DNA from: JAHFLF01 sp964560145 | GTDB lineage: Bacteria; Patescibacteriota; Minisyncoccia; UBA6257; 1-14-0-10-44-23 | Direction: 5' to 3' | NCBI GenBank assembly: GCA_964560145.1 | Contig: CAZLKS010000041.1 | Span: forward strand, 1 to 6,599 | Length of the DNA: 6,599 nucleotides | In this document: positions 1 to 4,860 of the stretch, one piece after another | Layout: every line of letters begins with the position of its first letter | Numbering within the stretch: the first letter of the stretch is position 1 | Made by a program: the position numbers and the translations under genes | Notes under the pieces: generated by a model | What the model was told of the DNA's origin: nothing | Databases searched by the model: none | The model's input: only the letters and a program-made list of their open reading frames with translations

Positions 1-10
1 TGCTTGACCT

Positions 11-35
11 GTTTATCCTGAGCCAGCCGAAGGAA
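11..35. repeat. REP-like short repeat remnant
   Basis: The sequence GTTTATCCTGAGC (11-23), then a short spacer and CGAAGGA (28-34), closely resembles a short dispersed palindromic repeat that I recall from intergenic regions of many unrelated bacterial genomes (GTTTATCCTGAGC, a few variable bases, then GTCGAAGGAT). The left arm matches well. The right arm decays after AGGA, so this would be a degenerate copy. Only one copy is in the window, so repetition cannot be shown here and the call rests on memory of the motif. It could instead be the tail of an upstream gene. Confidence 0.3.
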
Positions 36-67
36 GATGCTTTCGAAGAAACTTTTTTAAAACGCAG

Positions 68-107
68 AGCCCACCGATGTGACCGTTGGGGTGCGTTTCG
101 GTGGGCT
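68..107 (-). terminator. Rho-independent terminator of the leftward membrane-protein gene
   Basis: AGCCCACCGA at 68-77 is perfectly repeated in inverse as TCGGTGGGCT at 98-107, giving a 10-bp GC-rich stem. The 20-nt loop can form a small inner hairpin (ACC 82-84 with GGT 90-92). Read leftward, the stem starts 12 bases after the TAG stop of the gene at 617-120 and is followed, after CTGCG, by TTTT (62-59). There is no T-run on the rightward side, so leftward termination fits best. The U-tract is short and set back from the stem, so efficiency is uncertain. Confidence 0.6.
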
Positions 108-119
108 GTGATGTGCGGG

Positions 120-617
120 CTAAGGGCGGTTCCACCACTCGATAGCCTCGGACATTTTGGGTAGGTAGCTACCTCCAATCCAGAAGGCTACTCCGATGAG
201 CTCCTGGCGAGTCCGTAGCCATTCCTTGTCTTCTGCCGCCGTCTCTGGTGGGTAGTCGATTGCGAGCCAAAGCGTAATCCCGAAGACCTCAAACCAGATT
301 TTGAGGAGTCTTTCGAAATAGGGCTTTATCCAGGATGAGTCCTGAAACGCATAGTGTATGCTGCCGAGCATGACTCCGAGCGCGATGAATCTTTTCCACC
401 GCGAGAACGAGCAATCGAGAATCCTGGAGCTGAGATAGAATGCTCCGCTTCCAATGGTCGCGTGGACCTGGCCCTCAAGACTCGCATTCTCTGGCTGCAT
501 AATCATAGTCCAGATGCAAGACACTGCTTGCACCAGAAAAATGACATAGATCAGCCTAAGCAAGGGGGAGTCCTTTGACGAGGTCTTACTCTGAAGTCCA
601 TCGACTGACTTGTTCAC
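120..617 (-). CDS. Unrecognised multi-pass membrane protein (165 aa)
   Basis: I do not recognise this protein. It starts with GTG (617-615), preceded four bases upstream by an excellent Shine-Dalgarno, GGAGGG, which is the main argument that the gene is real. The protein has a polar N-terminus (residues 1-18) and then hydrophobic stretches at about 19-40 (rich in I, L, V and F), 53-67, 76-91, 107-122 and 139-152. That suggests four or five membrane passes with short loops. Charged loop segments lie at about 68-76, 97-106 and 123-138. No catalytic or metal-binding motif is visible; the two cysteines (34 and 69) are isolated. It is transcribed away from dnaG and appears to be a single-gene unit with its own promoter and terminator. 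Its GC content (250 of 480 bases in 121-600 by hand count) is well above sampled lines of dnaG and alaS (35-40%), so it may be an acquired gene. A small integral-membrane protein is likely; its function is unknown. Confidence 0.75.
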   Translation of the reverse strand: MNKSVDGLQSKTSSKDSPLLRLIYVIFLVQAVSCIWTMIMQPENASLEGQVHATIGSGAFYLSSRILDCSFSRWKRFIALGVMLGSIHYAFQDSSWIKPYFERLLKIWFEVFGITLWLAIDYPPETAAEDKEWLRTRQELIGVAFWIGGSYLPKMSEAIEWWNRP

Positions 618-621
618 GTAT

Positions 622-627
622 CCCTCC
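622..627 (-). promoter_or_regulatory. Strong Shine-Dalgarno fixing a GTG start
   Basis: Read leftward, GGAGGG lies four bases before the GTG at 617-615. It is the only strong anti-16S match at a gene start in this window and decides the GTG start for the membrane protein. The first in-frame ATG lies well inside the first hydrophobic region. Confidence 0.75.
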
Positions 628-652
628 GTTATCTCGGTTTAATGCTCGGAAA

Positions 653-681
653 ACAATACAATCTTTTCATTTAAAAAGCAA
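653..681 (-). promoter_or_regulatory. Possible promoter of the leftward membrane-protein gene
   Basis: On the minus strand, TTGCTT (681-676) and TATTGT (658-653) are separated by exactly 17 bp. They match the sigma70 consensus at three and four positions of six. Transcription would begin near 646, leaving a leader of about 29 nt that contains the GGAGGG ribosome binding site. The region is AT-rich, so chance matches are possible. No comparably good promoter for dnaG was found in the same 138-bp divergent gap. Confidence 0.35.
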
Positions 682-755
682 TTTAGTGGAGGCTAATCTC
701 CTTGAACTTTGCGAAGACTGGCTGTCCGCGGTAAGCTATAGAGAATACGATTCAA

Positions 756-2477
756 ATGGCTGACCAAACTACCGAACTCATTCGCGAAAAAGTTGAGATA
801 GCTGATTTTATTAAGCAGTACGTTGAGCTGCGACCCGCTGGCCGAAGCTTGAAGGGGCTGTGTCCTTTTCATAAAGAGAAGAGCGGGTCGTTTATGGTTA
901 ATCGCGACCGACAAATCTGGCATTGTTTTGGTTGTGGCAAGGGCGGTGACATTTTCGGTTTTCTGATGCAGTACGAGAATATCGAGTTTATCGAGGCGCT
1001 AAAAATCTTAGCGGATCGTGCTGGCATAGCCCTTCAGAGGACTGGGACCGGTGACCAGAAGAAGTATGACGTCCTTTTCGAGATTAATCGCATTGCTAAG
1101 GATTTTTATAAATCAGCATTGTTGCATCCGTCGGGAGCACCGGCACTCAAATACTTGCATGAACGGGGACTTAAAGATGAGACGATTAATGACTTTGAGA
1201 TTGGAGTGGCTCAACCTGGCAATGATTCGCTGATGAGTCATCTAACTAAGATGGGGTATAGTGTTGTTGATATTGAGCGGGCTGGCTTAGCATTCAAAAC
1301 TGACCGCGGTACCTATTGGGATCGTTTCCGTAATCGAATTATGTTTCCACTTCACAATCATTTTGGGAAAGTCATCGGCTTTACCGGAAGAGTGATGCCT
1401 GGTAACGAGAGTCCGGATGTTGGTAAGTACGTGAATAGTCCAGAGACGGCGATTTTTAATAAATCTAAGCTCCTGTTTGGTTTTTTTAAGTCAAAGGCTG
1501 CTGTTCGTGAGGAGAACATGGCAGTGCTTGTTGAAGGGCAGATGGACTTCTTGATGGCCTGGCAGGATGGAGTCAGGAACTTGGTTGCGACCTCGGGTAC
1601 CGCTTTGACCGTTGAACATCTTAAGCTCATTCGTCGATTGGCCGAAAATCTCGTGCTTTCATTTGATAATGACAGTGCGGGCAGGGCTGCTGCGGAAAGG
1701 ACTATCGATTTGGCACAGACCAATGATTTCAATGCACGGGTTATCATGTTTGATGACCCAACCCTCAAGGATCCGGCAGATATCGCACGTGCTAAGCCTG
1801 GGCACTTTGCCGAATTAGTTAAAAAAGCCGTTCCGGCGATGGAGTATTACTTCAGCTACTACGGAATTAATAACTCTACTGATATTGCGGCAAAGAAAAA
1901 GGCAATCAGGCAAATTCTGGCAAAGATTAAGGCAATTGCCAGTCCCGTTGAGCAACAGCATTGGCTGGTTGAGCTTTCGGGTCGTTCTGGAATACCAGAG
2001 GCGTCACTACTGGCAGAAATGGCGATGATTAAGATTGATGCACAGGTTGGTGGTTTGGTTAAACCAACTGAGGGGGTATCACCGGTGGTATCGCAGTCAC
2101 CAAGCCGAATTGATATTATTACCCAAAGGCTTTTGAGTCTGGCAATTCGCGATGCGGAAACGGCAAAACTCGTTGCGGCAAATCGAGATGCTTTGCCGGA
2201 ATACTATCGTCCGGTTTTAGACCAGTTATTACAGGGAGATGCGAAACAGGTTCCATCAGAAATCACGGGAATAGTTAACCTAATCTATTTGCAGTCTGGT
2301 TTTGATCCGGCGGTGGGGGAGGCAGAGGCCTTAGTGGCTCAACTAAAGAAAAACAGCATTGATGATCTTAAAAAACAGATTCAAGAGAAGATTCGATTAG
2401 CTGAGCGTTCCGGTGATCAAACTGGATTGACAAAATTGCTGGAAGAGTACAGAAACATAACTATTGGGCGAGGGTAG
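756..2477 (+). CDS. dnaG: DNA primase DnaG
   Basis: DnaG synthesises the RNA primers that start leading and lagging strands, acting with the DnaB helicase at the fork. All three domains are visible in this 573-residue protein, a normal length. The N-terminal CHC2 zinc-binding domain has C36, H39, C57 and C60 (CPFH and CFGC). The catalytic core includes RNRIMFPL (192-199) and KYVNSPET (224-231). The Toprim fold has E260 in VEGQMD, D304 and D306 in SFDNDSAG, and KDPAD (338-342), the metal-binding acidic residues. From about 450 onward, a helical region ending in a charged helix (LKKQIQEKIRLAERSGD region, about 538-566) resembles the DnaB-interacting C-terminal domain. The usual EGYMD tyrosine is glutamine here. 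The ATG at 756 is the first possible start, because an in-frame TAA lies at 732-734. No clear Shine-Dalgarno precedes it, only GAGA 11 bases upstream, and I could not find a convincing promoter. rpoD follows after 157 bp, as in the classical macromolecular-synthesis cluster. Confidence 0.97.
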   Translation: MADQTTELIREKVEIADFIKQYVELRPAGRSLKGLCPFHKEKSGSFMVNRDRQIWHCFGCGKGGDIFGFLMQYENIEFIEALKILADRAGIALQRTGTGDQKKYDVLFEINRIAKDFYKSALLHPSGAPALKYLHERGLKDETINDFEIGVAQPGNDSLMSHLTKMGYSVVDIERAGLAFKTDRGTYWDRFRNRIMFPLHNHFGKVIGFTGRVMPGNESPDVGKYVNSPETAIFNKSKLLFGFFKSKAAVREENMAVLVEGQMDFLMAWQDGVRNLVATSGTALTVEHLKLIRRLAENLVLSFDNDSAGRAAAERTIDLAQTNDFNARVIMFDDPTLKDPADIARAKPGHFAELVKKAVPAMEYYFSYYGINNSTDIAAKKKAIRQILAKIKAIASPVEQQHWLVELSGRSGIPEASLLAEMAMIKIDAQVGGLVKPTEGVSPVVSQSPSRIDIITQRLLSLAIRDAETAKLVAANRDALPEYYRPVLDQLLQGDAKQVPSEITGIVNLIYLQSGFDPAVGEAEALVAQLKKNSIDDLKKQIQEKIRLAERSGDQTGLTKLLEEYRNITIGRG

Positions 2478-2549
2478 CACCCAGAGATTCTCGCTAAGTT
2501 CGACCCGTTCCTAGTCAGTGCCCATAGCTCGGTACGCCGTGTTTGGGGA

Positions 2550-2578
2550 TGGACAAAATGCCTTGACTCGTGTATAGT
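2550..2578 (+). promoter_or_regulatory. Sigma70-type promoter upstream of rpoD
   Basis: TGGACA (2550-2555, five of six to TTGACA) and TATAGT (2573-2578, five of six to TATAAT) are separated by exactly 17 bp. Transcription would begin near 2585, giving a leader of about 50 nt before the rpoD ATG. The promoter lies in the dnaG-rpoD gap, so rpoD and the genes after it can be expressed independently of dnaG. The product, the primary sigma factor, would be expected to recognise this promoter itself, an autoregulatory loop that is inferred rather than shown. Confidence 0.6.
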
Positions 2579-2590
2579 ATGAGCAGTGTG

Positions 2591-2608
2591 GAAAACCAGC
2601 AGGTTTTC
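2591..2608 (+). promoter_or_regulatory. Perfect 7-bp hairpin with T-rich tail in the rpoD leader
   Basis: GAAAACC (2591-2597), loop AGCA (2598-2601) and GGTTTTC (2602-2608) form a perfect stem of 7 pairs. It is followed by ATTTTTGTTT. In form it resembles a weak intrinsic terminator (3 GC pairs only). It starts only about 6 nt after the predicted transcription start and ends 26 nt before the rpoD ATG. It could be a 5'-end stabilising stem, an attenuator, or a terminator for read-through from dnaG. The structure is seen; the role is inferred. Confidence 0.5.
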
Positions 2609-2634
2609 ATTTTTGTTTACCGACCTACGCGATT

Positions 2635-3852
2635 ATGGCAAAGAAAAACACTATCAAATCGAAAAAGAAATTGAATAAGGCGGCTAAGCGAACCGTTTCG
2701 AAAAAATCGAAAGCGGTAAAAAAGGTTGCCAAAAAATCGGCATCTCGTTCGACTAAGAAAAACGATAAAAAGTCGGCTTTGAATGCCCAGCAATTACTCG
2801 AATTAACTGATCGCGGCCGTGAGCGTGGTTATGTTACCGATACCGAGGTGTTGCATTATTTCCCTCACGTCGAAGAAGACGTGACCTTCCTTGATTCAAT
2901 CTACGCAGCCCTTGAAAAGGCTAATATTAAGGTTATTGAGACGAGTCAACTGATTAGCGTTCCAACTGATAAGGATGAGGTAAGCGAGAAGGAGCTTCGC
3001 GCAGCAACTGAGTTTGAGGGCGACATGCCTGACTCTGTTCAGATGTATTTGAAAGAGATTGGTAAGGCGCCGCTCCTAAAAGCTGCGGACGAACGTGACC
3101 TTGCAAAGCGTATTCTGACCGGCGACGAAGAGGCACGCAAAAAGTTCATCTCTGCCAACTTGCGACTCGTGGTTTCAATTGCAAAGCGTTACGTTAATCG
3201 TAGTGCTAATTTGGGCATCCTTGATTTGATTCAGGAGGGTAATATTGGTCTCTCTCGAGCTGTGGATAAGTTTGACTACAAGCGTGGTTTCAAATTCTCG
3301 ACGTATGCAACCTGGTGGATTCGTCAGGCGATTACTCGCGCCCTTGCCGATCAAAGCCGTACCATCCGTATTCCCGTGCACATGGTTGAGACCATCTCGA
3401 AATATACACAGGTAAAACGCCGTCTAACGCAGGAGCTTGGTCGTGAGCCGCTCGTCGAAGAGATTGCCGTTGAAATGGACATGCCGGTGGATAAGATTCA
3501 CTACATTCAAAAGATTAGTCAGGATGTGGTGAGCTTGGAATCGCCCGTTGGTGATTCGGACGATGACTCGACGCTTTCCGAGTTTATTAAGGACGATAAG
3601 AGTCTTACCCCTTCTCAGGTGGCTAGTCAGACTTTACTTCGTGAAAAGATTAAAGAAATTCTAGTTGACCTTTCTGAGCGCGAGCAAAAAATTCTCGAAA
3701 TGCGATTTGGTCTGGCTGATGGCGTTACACATACCCTCGAGGAGGTGGGTAAGGAGTTTGGTGTAACCCGTGAACGTATTCGTCAAATTGAAGCGAAGGC
3801 GCTTCAGCGTATTCGCGGCCATCTTAAAGCATCAATGCTTGAGGGATACTAA
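2635..3852 (+). CDS. rpoD: Primary RNA polymerase sigma factor (sigma70/RpoD family)
   Basis: This is the housekeeping sigma factor, which directs RNA polymerase to -10/-35 promoters. The 405 residues show, in order: a lysine-rich tail (1-48; 19 Lys and 2 Arg); a region 1.1-like segment (about 50-110); region 1.2 (about 133-160, DSVQMYLKEIGKAPLL); region 2 (about 172-242) with EGNIGL, DKFDYKRGFKFSTYATWWIRQ and the -10-reading residues W227, W228, Q231 and T234; region 3 (about 250-325), including the acidic finger near 306-321; and region 4 (about 338-395) with VTRERIRQIEAKAL at 377-390, including R379, E380 and R383 of the -35-reading helix. Presence of region 1.1 together with complete regions 1.2-4 marks a primary rather than alternative sigma. 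The ATG has no visible Shine-Dalgarno, but the next in-frame Met is at residue 131, inside region 1.2's approach, so 2635 is the only sensible start. It has its own upstream promoter and is followed after 4 bases by the next gene. Confidence 0.97.
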   Translation: MAKKNTIKSKKKLNKAAKRTVSKKSKAVKKVAKKSASRSTKKNDKKSALNAQQLLELTDRGRERGYVTDTEVLHYFPHVEEDVTFLDSIYAALEKANIKVIETSQLISVPTDKDEVSEKELRAATEFEGDMPDSVQMYLKEIGKAPLLKAADERDLAKRILTGDEEARKKFISANLRLVVSIAKRYVNRSANLGILDLIQEGNIGLSRAVDKFDYKRGFKFSTYATWWIRQAITRALADQSRTIRIPVHMVETISKYTQVKRRLTQELGREPLVEEIAVEMDMPVDKIHYIQKISQDVVSLESPVGDSDDDSTLSEFIKDDKSLTPSQVASQTLLREKIKEILVDLSEREQKILEMRFGLADGVTHTLEEVGKEFGVTRERIRQIEAKALQRIRGHLKASMLEGY

Positions 3853-3856
3853 AACT

Positions 3857-4858
3857 ATGATTAAATCTTCGAACACTTTTGTGTCTCAGTTAACGATTGC
3901 CGCTTTTGTCGGTCTTGTTTTGTTGCCGTCGGCTTCGGCGGCTGAATATTCTATTGGCGGTGTTAGTCGAAAGGATATCGGCGTCAGTGAGCCAGCTTTT
4001 ATTGTTTCGAATCCGCTTTATGGCATGATTGATACGGTTCGTGATGTCAAAGAGTCATTTGTTGTCGGTAGATTGGATAAGGTGTCCTCTCGCTTAAAGC
4101 TTATCGACCGAAAGGCGGCTGAGTTGATTAAGATGCGTGATATCGCACCAGACAACGCCCGACTCCTAAAGCGTGCTATTAGCGAATATCAGACGGCAAT
4201 TTATCAGTTTAACGTTGCCGCAAATAAGCTTACGAGCTCCGATTTATTGAATGATGCCGGTGCCGATGCATTCATTGATGCTATCTTGAACTCAACACTC
4301 ATTCACCTTCGTCTGATTGATGAATTACTGGCTTCGAGTGTTACGACTACCGATGTTGCAATTCTGGGCGATATGTTCGACCACTTTGCCGATACAAGCG
4401 TGAAGCTCTTTATCGATGTATTCGGTTTTGATTCCGTGAAGCTTCGTCTGACCGAACGCTCGACTCATGGTCTGGCCGCTGTGCGCGAAGCGGAAATGTT
4501 TGGCGTACTTGCTCGGCATGCCGCTGATTTTGGTTATACTACTGCGGCTCAGCAGTTGCTTGGCTTGCGAGCGCAAATTCTTGATTCCTTTGCGAGCGAA
4601 CTTGGTGCAGTATCGAATACTGGACCTACCGCAAAAATGAGTGCCAGTATCGCCAGTTTTGCTGCAGGCGTGACCCGTTCTGCTGCTCCTGCTGCCACGA
4701 TTGATGAGTCTGCGTTTGATGATTTTTCTCGACTTGTTGGTGGGCAGGCTGAGCGTATTCAGACCATCTCATATCTGCTTAGTCGTCCAGAGTTGCTTTC
4801 AAATCAGCAGCTCGTTAACCTTCGCAATAGCTTATTGATTCAAGTATTCTCAAAGTAG
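3857..4858 (+). CDS. Exported protein of unknown function, DUF5667-like N-terminal part (333 aa)
   Basis: This protein has a clear Sec signal peptide: K3, a hydrophobic core at about 12-23, and ASAA at 26-29, with cleavage expected after residue 28 or 29. There is no lipobox cysteine and no later membrane segment, so it should be released or held outside the membrane. It contains no cysteine at all. Residues about 52-120 (NPLYGMIDTVRDVKESF, then GRLDKVSSRLKLIDRKAAEL) resemble, from memory, the DUF5667 pattern of a Pro-x-Tyr start followed by two long amphipathic helices. The remainder is also mostly helical, with a low-complexity Ala/Ser stretch at about 259-280. The reading frame stays open upstream to 3770 inside rpoD, but the signal peptide and the ATG at 3857, with GAGGG (3841-3845) 11 bases before it, fix the start. 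It sits 4 bases after rpoD and 2 bases before alaS, so co-expression is very likely. The gene call is firm; the family link is tentative and the function unknown. Confidence 0.88.
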   Translation: MIKSSNTFVSQLTIAAFVGLVLLPSASAAEYSIGGVSRKDIGVSEPAFIVSNPLYGMIDTVRDVKESFVVGRLDKVSSRLKLIDRKAAELIKMRDIAPDNARLLKRAISEYQTAIYQFNVAANKLTSSDLLNDAGADAFIDAILNSTLIHLRLIDELLASSVTTTDVAILGDMFDHFADTSVKLFIDVFGFDSVKLRLTERSTHGLAAVREAEMFGVLARHAADFGYTTAAQQLLGLRAQILDSFASELGAVSNTGPTAKMSASIASFAAGVTRSAAPAATIDESAFDDFSRLVGGQAERIQTISYLLSRPELLSNQQLVNLRNSLLIQVFSK

Positions 4859-4860
4859 GC

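Noticed and set aside
3..164. Open frame entering from the left edge on the plus strand, ending at TAG 162-164
   Set aside because: It runs through the 10-bp inverted repeat and into the 3' end of the leftward gene, and after about residue 18 the translation is rich in Arg, Trp and Cys. At most its first few codons could belong to an upstream gene, but nothing supports that.
354..578. Plus-strand ORF of 74 codons
   Set aside because: It lies wholly opposite the leftward membrane-protein gene, which has an excellent ribosome site. The ORF has no ribosome site and no recognisable protein character.
575..763. Plus-strand ORF of 62 codons overlapping the dnaG start
   Set aside because: It overlaps the GTG start and ribosome site of the leftward gene and the divergent promoter region, and has no initiation signal of its own.
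1358..1768. Minus-strand ORF of 136 codons inside dnaG
   Set aside because: It is antisense to the Toprim region of primase, whose plus-strand codons encode conserved motifs throughout.
2521..2547. Nested dyad CCCA/TGGG with inner CGG/CCG as a dnaG terminator
   Set aside because: The stems are three and four pairs with unpaired bases between them, and there is no T-run after the outer arm.
2563..2580. TTGACT at 2563-2568 as the -35 box of rpoD
   Set aside because: TATAGT at 2573 would be only 4 bp away, and no -10-like hexamer lies 16-18 bp downstream. TGGACA at 2550 with 17-bp spacing is far better.
3770..3856. Upstream extension of the exported protein into rpoD
   Set aside because: The extra 29 residues are the out-of-frame reading of sigma region 4.2 and would bury the signal peptide.
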